This document shows, one piece after another, positions 40,100 through 47,047 of a stretch of 47,047 bases of DNA. The notes beneath the pieces are model-generated. The model saw only the letters and a program-made list of their open reading frames with translations. It searched no databases and was not told the origin of the DNA. The stretch lies in the NCBI GenBank assembly GCA_035626475.1, contig DASPNP010000036.1:1-47047 (forward strand). The letters run 5' to 3'. Position numbers and translations under genes: made by a program. This DNA is from DASPKT01 sp035626475 (GTDB lineage Bacteria; Pseudomonadota; Alphaproteobacteria; Azospirillales; Azospirillaceae). Position 1 is the first letter of the stretch, and every line of letters begins with the position of its first letter.

Positions 40100-40936
40100 C
40101 TAAACCGCCGCCTTCACCGGCGCGCCGCCGGCGAGCGTGTAGAGGCCGCGCTGGCCTTCCATGGGCTTGAACTTCTCGGTAATGCCCAGGACCGTCTCGG
40201 CGCCGCCGAGATAGAGGATGCCGTCGGGCGGCATCAGCTTCGCCATGGACTCCAGCACCTTGCCCTTGGTCGGCTGGTCGAAGTAGATCAGCACGTTGCG
40301 GCAGAAGATGACGTCGAACTGGCCCAGCGGCGTCAGGTCGGTCAGCAGATTGTACTCGCGGTAGGTGACCATCTGCCGGATCTCCGGCACCAGCTGCCAC
40401 TTGTCGCCGTTCTGCTTGAAGTACTTGACCAGCAGGGTGATGGGCAGGCCGCGCTGCACCTCGAACTGGGTGTAGACGCCGGCGCGCGAGCGCTCGACCA
40501 TCTCGGAGGACAGGTCGGTGCCGACGATCTCGAACTTCCAGCCGGCGAGCCGCGCGCCCTCCTCCTTCAGGAGCATGGCGAGCGAATAGGCCTCCTGGCC
40601 CGAGGAGCAGGCGGCCGACCAGATGCGCACGGTCTTGCGGGCCGCGCGCGTCTCCAGCAGGTGCGGCAGCACCACGGCCTTGAACTGGTCGAAGGGCTTC
40701 TGGTCGCGGAAGAAGGACGACTCGTTGGTCGTCATCGCCTCCGTGATGTCCTTCAGCAGCGCCTCGTCCTTGCGGGCGCGCACGGTGGCGGCCAGCTCGT
40801 CCAGGCTCTTCAGGTTCCACTTCCGCGCCACCGGCATCAGCCGGGACTCCAGCAGGTAGGCCTTGTCCTTGGTCAGGACGAGGCCCGAACGCTGCTTCAG
40901 CATGGTGCAGAACATGTCGAAATCTTCGACCTTCAT
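40100..40936 (-). CDS. cheR: Chemoreceptor methyltransferase CheR
   Basis: A 278-aa SAM-dependent methyltransferase that methylates glutamates on MCP receptors. The N-terminal helical CheR-N domain (MKVEDFDMFCTMLKQRSGLV) is followed by the SAM domain with TTNESSFFRDQKPF, VRIWSAACSSGQEAYSLAML, ITEKFKPME and the catalytic FDVIFCRNVLIYFD. The ATG at 40936 overlaps the cheB stop (ATGA). It is the last gene of the leftward che operon. Confidence 0.96.
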   Translation of the reverse strand: MKVEDFDMFCTMLKQRSGLVLTKDKAYLLESRLMPVARKWNLKSLDELAATVRARKDEALLKDITEAMTTNESSFFRDQKPFDQFKAVVLPHLLETRAARKTVRIWSAACSSGQEAYSLAMLLKEEGARLAGWKFEIVGTDLSSEMVERSRAGVYTQFEVQRGLPITLLVKYFKQNGDKWQLVPEIRQMVTYREYNLLTDLTPLGQFDVIFCRNVLIYFDQPTKGKVLESMAKLMPPDGILYLGGAETVLGITEKFKPMEGQRGLYTLAGGAPVKAAV

Positions 40937-42141
40937 GCCGCGGCCCTCGAAGCGATCTTGCGGATGAACGGCCCGATCTCCTTGAGCGGAAGGATCGCGC
41001 TGCACAGGCCCGCGGTGGCGACGGCGCCGGGCATGCCCCAGACGACGCTGGACGCCTCGTCCTGGCCGACGACCATGCCGCCGGCCTCGGTCACGACCGT
41101 GCAGCCCTTCTGCCCGTCATGGCCCATGCCCGTGAGGATGACGGACAGCACGCGCCGCCCGTAATGCTTGACGATGCTGCGCAGCATCGGGTCCACGGCC
41201 GGACGGCAGAAATTCTCCGGCGGGTCCTTGGTCAGCTGCAGCGTCGGCGTGCCGTTCTTCGTGACCACCAGCATGTGGAAGTCGCCCGGCGCCACATAGG
41301 CGCGGCCGCCGACGATCGCCTCCCCGTCCTTCGCCTCGGCGCACTGCACGCCGCACTGGCGGGTGATGTGCTCGGCCAGGATGGTGGTGAAGGTGGCGGG
41401 CATGTGCTGGGTGATGAGGATGGGCTGGCTGACGCCCTCCTTCAGATGGCTCAGCACCTCGAACAGCGCCTGCGGGCCGCCGGTGGAGCTGCCGATGGCG
41501 ATGACCTCCGGCCGGCCCTCCACCATCGGACGCAGGGTCAGCGGCCCGGTCTCCGGCTTCACCCGGACGGGCGTCGGCAGCGTGTAGGGCGAGCGCGCCT
41601 CGCCGGCCGCCGGCGCGGCGGCCACCGCCATCGGCCGCGGCGTCAGGCCGGGCTGCGGGCTGGCCTTGCGCGGGTCGGCCCGGCGGGCGGCCTGGCCCAG
41701 CGCCTTCACCTTCTCCACCAGCTCGAGCTTGAACTGCTCGGCGCCGGTCAGCTCGCGGGTGGAGCTGGGCTTGGTGACGTAGTCGGCGGCGCCGGCCTTC
41801 AGGGCGCGCAAGGATATGTCCGCGTTCTTGGCGGTGAGGGTGGAGGCCATCACCACCTTCACCGCCGGGTCGGCGGCGATCAGCTGCGGCAGGGCCGTCA
41901 GCCCGTCCATGATGGGCATCTCGATGTCCAGGACGATGACGTCCAGGGACTGCCGGTTCAGCGTGTTGATCGCCATCTGGCCGTTGGCGACCGAGGCCAC
42001 GACCTTGATCGCCGGGTCGCTTTCCAGCGACCGGGTCAGCAGTCCCCGGATGACGGCGGAGTCGTCCACCACCATGACCCGGAAGGGCTCTGCGCCCGCC
42101 GTCGCACCTGCGGCCATGGGTCGTCCGGTTAGCTCGCTCAT
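40933..42141 (-). CDS. cheB: Chemotaxis methylesterase CheB
   Basis: A 402-aa response-regulator methylesterase and glutamine deamidase. The receiver has VVDDSAVIRGLL, phosphoacceptor Asp in IVLDIEMPIMDG and Lys in DYVTKPSS. A Pro/Ala-rich linker (about 150-205) precedes the esterase domain with the catalytic Ser in IGSSTGGPQAL, His in ITQHMPATFT and Asp in ILTGMGHDGQKG. The ATG at 42141 (MSELTG) was preferred over the preceding in-frame GTG. Confidence 0.96.
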   Translation of the reverse strand: MSELTGRPMAAGATAGAEPFRVMVVDDSAVIRGLLTRSLESDPAIKVVASVANGQMAINTLNRQSLDVIVLDIEMPIMDGLTALPQLIAADPAVKVVMASTLTAKNADISLRALKAGAADYVTKPSSTRELTGAEQFKLELVEKVKALGQAARRADPRKASPQPGLTPRPMAVAAAPAAGEARSPYTLPTPVRVKPETGPLTLRPMVEGRPEVIAIGSSTGGPQALFEVLSHLKEGVSQPILITQHMPATFTTILAEHITRQCGVQCAEAKDGEAIVGGRAYVAPGDFHMLVVTKNGTPTLQLTKDPPENFCRPAVDPMLRSIVKHYGRRVLSVILTGMGHDGQKGCTVVTEAGGMVVGQDEASSVVWGMPGAVATAGLCSAILPLKEIGPFIRKIASRAAA

Positions 42142-42157
42142 CACACTCGGCTCCGGG

Positions 42158-42523
42158 CTAGATCAGCCCGACCTGCTGGAATTTCGTCTGGATGATCTCG
42201 CTGTCGAAGGGCTTCATGATGTACTCGTTCGCCCCCGCCGACAGCGCCTCCTGGATGTGCGCCAGATCGTTCTCGGTGGTGCAGAACACCACCTTCGGCG
42301 CTTGGCCGCCCGACATCTTGCGCAGGCGGCGCAGGAATTCGATCCCCGTCATGACCGGCATGTTCCAGTCGAGCAGGATGGCATCCGGCATCGTCTTGGC
42401 GCAGTGGTCCATCGCCTGCTTGCCGTCCTCGGCCTCGGCGCAGGAGAAGTTCAGCTCTTCCAGGATCTTGCGCGCGACCTTGCGGACCACGCGGCTGTCA
42501 TCGACGACCAGACAGGACTTCAT
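42158..42523 (-). CDS. cheY: Chemotaxis response regulator CheY
   Basis: A 121-aa single receiver. It has the acidic pair in CLVVDDSRVV, phosphoacceptor Asp in AILLDWNMPVMTG, the Thr in VVFCTTEND and Lys in EYIMKPFDSE. The DWNMP context is the chemotaxis CheY signature. It lies between cheW and cheB, 16 nt before cheB's start, and would carry the CheA signal to FliM/FliN at the motor switch. Confidence 0.95.
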   Translation of the reverse strand: MKSCLVVDDSRVVRKVARKILEELNFSCAEAEDGKQAMDHCAKTMPDAILLDWNMPVMTGIEFLRRLRKMSGGQAPKVVFCTTENDLAHIQEALSAGANEYIMKPFDSEIIQTKFQQVGLI

Positions 42524-42551
42524 AAAGAGACCTCTGTGACGGACCGCGGGG

Positions 42552-43043
42552 TCAGGCCGCTTCGACGTTGGCGAAATTCAGCAGGCGGGAGACGTCGAGC
42601 ACAACCAGCAGCGTGTCGCGCAGCCGGTAGATGCCCGTGGACACCTCGCGCCAGCGCAGGTCCATGGTGGCCGGCTGCCGCTCGAAATCGTTGCTGGAGA
42701 GGCTCAGCACCTCGCCCACGCTGTCGATGATGAGCGAGTAGAGCTCGCCCTTATGATCGACGACGATGCTCATCCCCGGCTTGTCCGAGGCGCGCTCGGG
42801 CAGGCCCAGGCGCTTGCGCACGTCGATGGCGGTGACGATGCGGCCGCGCAGGTTCAGCGAGCCGGCGACCTCCGGCGGGGCCAGCGGGATGCGGGTGATG
42901 CGCTGGGGGCCCAGCACGTCCTGCACCTGCAGCACCGGGATGCCGAACAACTGGTCGGCGATGGTCATGGTCACGAAGTCTTCGTTCTTCGCGACGGTCA
43001 GCTCCGTGGACTGACCCTTCTTGACGGGCAGGCGGGCACTCAT
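42552..43043 (-). CDS. cheW: Chemotaxis adaptor CheW
   Basis: A 163-aa coupling protein bridging receptors and CheA. The CheW/SH3-like fold is visible throughout: FVTMTIADQLFGIPVLQVQD, GSLNLRGRIVTAIDVRKRLG (the NLRG motif is diagnostic) and SLIIDSVGEVLSL. An N-terminal extension of about 20 polar residues is unremarkable. Its ATG overlaps the cheA stop (ATGA). Confidence 0.95.
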   Translation of the reverse strand: MSARLPVKKGQSTELTVAKNEDFVTMTIADQLFGIPVLQVQDVLGPQRITRIPLAPPEVAGSLNLRGRIVTAIDVRKRLGLPERASDKPGMSIVVDHKGELYSLIIDSVGEVLSLSSNDFERQPATMDLRWREVSTGIYRLRDTLLVVLDVSRLLNFANVEAA

Positions 43044-45754
43044 GCGGCACCTTTCATCTCGGAGAGCGTCTGCGACAGGGTGTAGAGCAGCGCGTCACGG
43101 TCGAACTTGGCGACATAGTCGTTGAAGCCGGCTTGGCGGCCCTTCTCCAGGTCGCGCGGGCTGGCGTGGCTGGACAGCGCCACCAGCGGCAGGGCGGCCC
43201 AGCGGCTGGCGCGTACCGCCTGGGCGAATTCGAGGCCGGTCATGCCGGGCATCTCGATGTCGCTGACGATCACGTCGAAATCCTCGCCCGCCTCGCACAG
43301 CGCGAAGGCCTCGTCGGCGCTGGCGACGGCCACCACCTCGTAGCCCGACACCGACAGGACCGGCGTCAGCAGGTTGCGGAAGAAGGGGCTGTCGTCGACC
43401 AGCAGCACCCGGTGCGCCCGCTCGTCCTCGAAGCCCTCGGGCTTGCCGGAGCCGAACCAGTCGCGGAAGGCCTGGGTCAGGTAGAAGCCGGCGTCGATCA
43501 CGTCGGTCGCCTTGCCGGCGATGATGGCGCTGCCCATGAAGCCCTGGCGCTCGGTGCCCAGTTCCACCTGCAGCTTGTCCTCGACGATGTCGACGATCTC
43601 GTCGACCACCAGGCCCATGGAGCGGTCGCCGTCGGCGAAGACCAGCACCGGCTGGCGCTTGTCGCGGACGACCTGCCAGGCCGGGTCGATCGGGACCAGC
43701 GGCATGAGCTTGCCGCGGTACTGCACGACCGGCGAGCCGTTGGACAGCTCGACCTGGTTGAGGTCGATGTCCTCCAGGCGGGCCACCAGCGACAGCGGCA
43801 CGGCTTTGGGCGCGCCCTCGCCGGCGCGGAACAGCAGCAGGGCCATGCGGTCGTCCTGGCGGGAAGCATGCTTGTGCGCCTCCTCGGCGGCGGCCGGGTG
43901 GTCCTGCACGGCCATCTCGCCCGACAGGTTGGCGATGCCGTTCGGGTCCAGGATCATGATCACCGAGCCGTCGCCCAGGATCGTGTTGCCGGAGAAGAGC
44001 TCGATGTGGCGCAGGATCGGCGCCACCGGCTTCACCACGATTTCCTCGGTGTCGAAGACGCGGTCGACGATGATGCCGAAGGTGGAGTTGCCGACCTGGG
44101 TGACCACGATGAAGGTCTCGCGGTCGTCCTGGTCCTCCTCGCCGAGCTTGAGCAGCCCCTGCAGGCTGACCAGCGGCAGCAGGCGGTTGCGCAGGCGCAG
44201 GACCGGCGTGCCGTTGATGCGCTCGATCTTGTGCTCGCTGTCGTCGGCGGCGCGGACCAGCTCGACGACGCTGATCTGCGGGATGGCGAAGCGCTCGCCG
44301 GCGCACTCGACGATGAGCGCGGAGACGATGGCGAGCGTCAGCGGGATCTTGATGGTGAAGGTGGTGCCGCGGCCCTCCACCGACTTCATCTCGATCGTGC
44401 CGCCGATCTTCTCGATGTTGGTGCGCACCACGTCCATGCCGACGCCGCGGCCCGAGACGCTGGTGACGGCGGCCGCGGTCGAGAAGCCGGCCTTGAAGAT
44501 GAACTGCTGGATCTGCTGGTCGGTCATAGAGGCCAGCTCGGCCTCCGTGGCGAGGCCGTTCTGCAGCGCCTTGCGCCGGATGGCCTCGATCGCCAGACCC
44601 TTACCGTCGTCCGAGATCTCGATGATGATGTGGCCGCCCTCGTGGAAGGCGTTCAGCGTGATCCGGCCGGTCTCGGACTTGCCCTTGGCGGCGCGATCCG
44701 CCGGCTTCTCCAGCCCATGGTCGGCGGAGTTGCGGACCATGTGGGTCAGCGGGTCCTTGATCAGCTCCAGCACCTGCCGGTCCAGCTCGGTCTCGGCGCC
44801 GAGCATCTGCAGGTCGATCTTCTTGTGGAGTTCGTGCGCCAGGTCGCGCACCAGGCGCGGCAGCTTGGCCCAGGCGTTGCCGATGGGCTGCATGCGCGTC
44901 TTCATGACGCCTTCCTGCAGCTCCGACGTCACATGGTTCAGGCGCTGCAGCGGCGCGGCGAACTCGCTCTCCTTCTGGCCGCGCAGGATCTGCAGCAGCT
45001 GGTTGCGGGTCAGCACCAGCTCCGAGACCATGGTCATCAGGTTCTCGAGCAGGTCCACATTCACGCGGATGGTCTGGTTGGCGACCGCCGACTCCTTGTC
45101 GGCGCTGCCGCGCATGTCCTCGCCGGCCGGGCCGCGGTCGACCACGGGCGCCGGCGCCGGGGCGGCGGGCTCGGGCGCGGCGACGGGGGCGGTCACCGGC
45201 GCGGCCGTGACCTCGCGGGCCGGCTCCCGGGGAGCCTCCGCGGCGACCATGGCCGAGGCCTTCACCGGCACGAAGCCGAACTCGTCGGGCTCCTCCTCGG
45301 CGGGAGCGGCGGCGGCGGGCGCCGGGGCGGCGGCCGGCGCGGGCGCGGCGGCGGCGGCGCTCTCGCTGCCGTCCTCGCGGCCCTCGGCCAGCGCGTTCAG
45401 CCGGTCGATCAGCTCCTGGTCGTGGCCCGGCGGCTCGGCCTCGGTGGCCTCCAGCACGGACAGGATGCCCTTGATGGTGTCCAGCGACTGCAGGATCAGC
45501 GTCACCGCGTAGGGGCTGACATGCAGCTCGCCGTCGCGGAAGCGGCCCAGCACGTTCTCCGACGCGTGCGCCACCGCCTCGAGCCGCGGCAGGCCGAGGA
45601 AGCCGCACGTGCCCTTGATGGTGTGGACAAGCCGGAAGATGTTGCTGAGGAGGTTAGGGTCGTTCGGGTTCTGCTCGAGCTTCACCAGCTCGATGTCGAG
45701 GACCGCGAGGTTCTCGTTCGTTTCGGTTAGGAATTCACTCAGCAGATCATCCAT
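43040..45754 (-). CDS. cheA: Hybrid chemotaxis kinase CheA with two CheW-like domains and C-terminal receiver
   Basis: A 904-aa kinase. The P1 HPt domain has phosphoacceptor H44 in IFRLVHTIKGTCGF. An Ala/Pro-rich linker (about 130-215) replaces a recognisable P2 domain. The P3 dimerisation region has RVNVDLLENLMTMVSELVLT. The P4 ATPase includes LKDPLTHMVRNSADHGLE-like ELIKDPLTHMVRNSADHG, DDGKGLAI and GRGVGMDVVRTNIEKIGG. A first CheW-like P5 (about 465-605) and a second CheW-like domain (about 630-760) follow. The receiver near the end has VLLVDDSPFFRNLL and Asp in VIVSDIEMPGMTG. This hybrid form with a terminal receiver is known in some alphaproteobacterial che clusters. It is first gene of the operon; upstream is a 265-bp intergenic region. 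Confidence 0.96.
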   Translation of the reverse strand: MDDLLSEFLTETNENLAVLDIELVKLEQNPNDPNLLSNIFRLVHTIKGTCGFLGLPRLEAVAHASENVLGRFRDGELHVSPYAVTLILQSLDTIKGILSVLEATEAEPPGHDQELIDRLNALAEGREDGSESAAAAAPAPAAAPAPAAAAPAEEEPDEFGFVPVKASAMVAAEAPREPAREVTAAPVTAPVAAPEPAAPAPAPVVDRGPAGEDMRGSADKESAVANQTIRVNVDLLENLMTMVSELVLTRNQLLQILRGQKESEFAAPLQRLNHVTSELQEGVMKTRMQPIGNAWAKLPRLVRDLAHELHKKIDLQMLGAETELDRQVLELIKDPLTHMVRNSADHGLEKPADRAAKGKSETGRITLNAFHEGGHIIIEISDDGKGLAIEAIRRKALQNGLATEAELASMTDQQIQQFIFKAGFSTAAAVTSVSGRGVGMDVVRTNIEKIGGTIEMKSVEGRGTTFTIKIPLTLAIVSALIVECAGERFAIPQISVVELVRAADDSEHKIERINGTPVLRLRNRLLPLVSLQGLLKLGEEDQDDRETFIVVTQVGNSTFGIIVDRVFDTEEIVVKPVAPILRHIELFSGNTILGDGSVIMILDPNGIANLSGEMAVQDHPAAAEEAHKHASRQDDRMALLLFRAGEGAPKAVPLSLVARLEDIDLNQVELSNGSPVVQYRGKLMPLVPIDPAWQVVRDKRQPVLVFADGDRSMGLVVDEIVDIVEDKLQVELGTERQGFMGSAIIAGKATDVIDAGFYLTQAFRDWFGSGKPEGFEDERAHRVLLVDDSPFFRNLLTPVLSVSGYEVVAVASADEAFALCEAGEDFDVIVSDIEMPGMTGLEFAQAVRASRWAALPLVALSSHASPRDLEKGRQAGFNDYVAKFDRDALLYTLSQTLSEMKGAA

Positions 45755-46019
45755 GGTCCTCAGCCCCGCTCCAAAACCATGCCCGGCTTAGCCACCGCCG
45801 ACGGCGCAGAATGGGCGCCGCGGCAGAGATCCCGTGGCGCCGCTGACCCTTGGCCGGCGCCCGACTGATCCCTTCGGAAGTGGTATGCCACGATTCCGAT
45901 TAAGATTGTCCTACTACCGAAAGATTGATGGCGCGGACCCGGCGGCAAGACAAGCGATAAACGCTACCCCATACGAAATGTTGAGGTAGGTCACCCCTCT
46001 AGGCCGGTCGCGGCCCGGG
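45755..46019. promoter_or_regulatory. Upstream region of the che operon
   Basis: 265 bp between cheA (leftward) and the chpT stop. A relatively AT-rich patch lies at about 45885-46005. On the minus strand TGGCATACCACTTCC (near 45876-45890) resembles a sigma-54 site but lacks the invariant GC at -12. No gene is seen. Confidence 0.35.
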
Positions 46020-46640
46020 TCAAGCGGGGGATAGCAGGAAAGAGACGCCCTCGCCGCCGGGCTCCGGGACCAGGGTCAGGCCGAAATGCTCGGCGAAGCG
46101 GCCGGTCACGTAGGCCTGCACCGTGCGCGGCGTCAGATCGCCCGGGTCCACCCCGCCGGCCAGCGCCGCCGCCGATTCAGGGCGCAGCGCCGCGGACCGG
46201 CCTGATGTGACGACGCGCAGCCCCTGCCCGGCCCGCTCCACGCGCAGATCGCCGCCGCTGCCGATCGTCTCCTCCCCCAGCAGGGCGAGGTTCAGCAGGC
46301 ACTTCCACAGTCCCCGGGGCGGGTCGTCCAGATCGTCGGCTCGCCAGTCCAGCTTGACGCGCCCGCCGCGGAACCAGCCCTCCAGCACGGCGCGCACGTC
46401 GCGCCCGGAGAGGTCGGACTGCGAGCCGGCGGCGCCGTAGGCGAGGCGGAAGACGCGCAGCCGTCGCGAGGCCTGCTCGGCGCTGCTGGAGATGAGCTCC
46501 ATCGCCTCGGCCTCCATCCCCTCGCCCATCTCCTCGATGAGCTCGACGCCGTTGCTGATGGCCCCGACCGGGCTGACCAGGTCATGGCAGAGGCGGGAGC
46601 AGAGCAGCTCCACCACCCGTATGTCCAAGGCGACCGCCAT
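46020..46640 (-). CDS. chpT: Histidine phosphotransferase ChpT
   Basis: A 206-aa dimeric phosphotransfer protein that passes phosphate from CckA to CtrA and CpdR. The dimerisation four-helix segment carries the phosphoacceptor His19 in LCSRLCHDLVSPVGAISNGV, the ChpT signature. A degenerate ATPase-like domain (about 80-206) lacks N-, G1- and G2-boxes, as expected for ChpT, and ends with VTGRFAEHFGLTLVPEPGG. The ATG at 46640 has a strong GGGGGAGG RBS. It is divergent from the DUF3553 gene, an arrangement I recall from other alphaproteobacteria. Confidence 0.93.
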   Translation of the reverse strand: MAVALDIRVVELLCSRLCHDLVSPVGAISNGVELIEEMGEGMEAEAMELISSSAEQASRRLRVFRLAYGAAGSQSDLSGRDVRAVLEGWFRGGRVKLDWRADDLDDPPRGLWKCLLNLALLGEETIGSGGDLRVERAGQGLRVVTSGRSAALRPESAAALAGGVDPGDLTPRTVQAYVTGRFAEHFGLTLVPEPGGEGVSFLLSPA

Positions 46641-46716
46641 GATGTCCTCCCCCGCTTGCCGCAGATCGGCGGCGGGCAGCATAGTGGAAGCGACGACGGC
46701 GGAGGAACACGCGCGA

Positions 46717-46899
46717 ATGGATGAGGGAATCGTACCCGGCGCCCTGGTGCGCCTGCCCGCCCGGCCGGACTGGGGCCTGGGCCAGGTCCAGTCGGCCGTG
46801 GGGCTGCGCGTCACGGTGAATTTCGAGCATGCCGGCAAGCAGGCCCTCGACCTCGCCGCCGCCACGCTGGAGGTGGTCGATCCGGGGGAGCTGGAGTGA
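46717..46899 (+). CDS. DUF3553 protein
   Basis: A 60-aa small beta-rich protein. GALVRLPARPDWGLGQVQSA and GLRVTVNFEHAGKQAL are the core of DUF3553, an SH3-like fold related to the CarD/UvrD C-terminal module that can contact RNA polymerase or nucleic acid. The ATG at 46717 starts the domain; the upstream in-frame sequence lies over the divergent chpT gene. Function unknown. Confidence 0.85.
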   Translation: MDEGIVPGALVRLPARPDWGLGQVQSAVGLRVTVNFEHAGKQALDLAAATLEVVDPGELE

Positions 46900-46905
46900 G
46901 CCTTC

Positions 46906-47047
46906 AATCCTTCTCCCCTTGCGGGAGAAGGATGGGGCCCCAAGCCTGCTTGGGGAGGATGAGGGGTCGGCGGGCGGCAGCCCGACGGTCTCGACCGCTG
47001 TCCCGGGATCCAAGCGTGGAGAACGTCAGCCTGCGGCTGCCGCCCCC
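46906..47047. repeat. Composite palindromic repeat family B, copy 3 (cut by window end)
   Basis: Begins like copies 1 and 2 (ATCCTTCTCCCCTTGCGGGA), then a variant GGATGGGGCCCC, a hairpin AAGCCTGCTT, GGGGAGGATGAGGGG and the CGGGCGGCAGCCCG spacer stem. The inverted right module would lie beyond 47047. Confidence 0.8.

Noticed and set aside
45876..45890. Sigma-54-like TGGCATACCACTTCC on the minus strand upstream of cheA
   Set aside because: The invariant GC at -12 is CC, which normally abolishes sigma-54 recognition.

Overview
The window is about 47 kb of GC-rich DNA that reads as alphaproteobacterial chromosome, most likely from the Rhodospirillales/Azospirillales side of the class. Four things point there: the CtrA and ChpT cell-cycle regulators, a fliF-fliH-fliN-motA-flbD-flhA-flhF-flhG flagellar run, a hybrid CheA ending in a receiver domain, and a PetP/LdtR-type MarR regulator. 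The species assignment is inference. I saw no insertion sequence, phage, tRNA, rRNA or CRISPR array.

Region 1 (1-10320) holds an envelope-stress-like module. It contains a LolD/MacB-type ABC ATPase (cut by the window edge), a MacA/HlyD-type adaptor, a large two-domain FtsX/MacB-type permease, a sigma-54-dependent NtrC-type response regulator and its membrane histidine kinase. Two leftward transcription units carry the exporter. Each begins with an unannotated single-TM microprotein (48 and 52 aa). Each also has a near-perfect sigma-54 promoter exactly 43 bp upstream of the microprotein start, and tandem copies of a palindrome TGTCCG-N4-CGGACA further upstream. Between the two units lie a small helical protein, two divergent single-receiver proteins and a glycine-zipper secreted protein. 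I regard this circuit as the most novel item in the window.

Region 2 (10321-20752) begins with palindromic intergenic repeats. A tightly packed leftward run of up to 12 genes follows, with most junctions overlapping. It starts at inositol-3-phosphate synthase (20752). Next come a histidine phosphatase, a CgeB-like glycosyltransferase, a nucleotidyltransferase, a methyltransferase, a GH-A-type glycosidase whose barrel order looks circularly permuted, a PIG-L deacetylase, a GT4 glycosyltransferase, a GNAT/FemAB-like acyltransferase, a 2-oxoglutarate oxygenase, a small protein and a VOC-fold protein. The enzyme set resembles the early logic of mycothiol synthesis (inositol phosphate, glycosylation, dephosphorylation, deacetylation, acylation) in a lineage not known to make mycothiol.

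Region 3 (20753-24000) has a composite dispersed repeat, a DUF2336 protein, a MarR-family regulator and a TadD-like TPR lipoprotein.

Region 4 (24264-39612) is a flagellar cluster. The rightward run is fliF, fliH, fliN, motA, flbD, flhA, flhF, flhG and an 1113-aa Pro/Ala-rich FliK-like protein. Convergent fliI-fliJ and then divergent ctrA follow. fliG is missing from its usual place after fliF.

Region 5 (39620-47047) has a DUF1232 protein, a leftward chemotaxis operon cheA-cheW-cheY-cheB-cheR, then leftward chpT and rightward DUF3553. CtrA and its phosphodonor ChpT therefore flank the motility genes. Three dispersed palindromic repeat families (two copies, three copies and one copy) fill most gene-free gaps, mainly between convergent genes.
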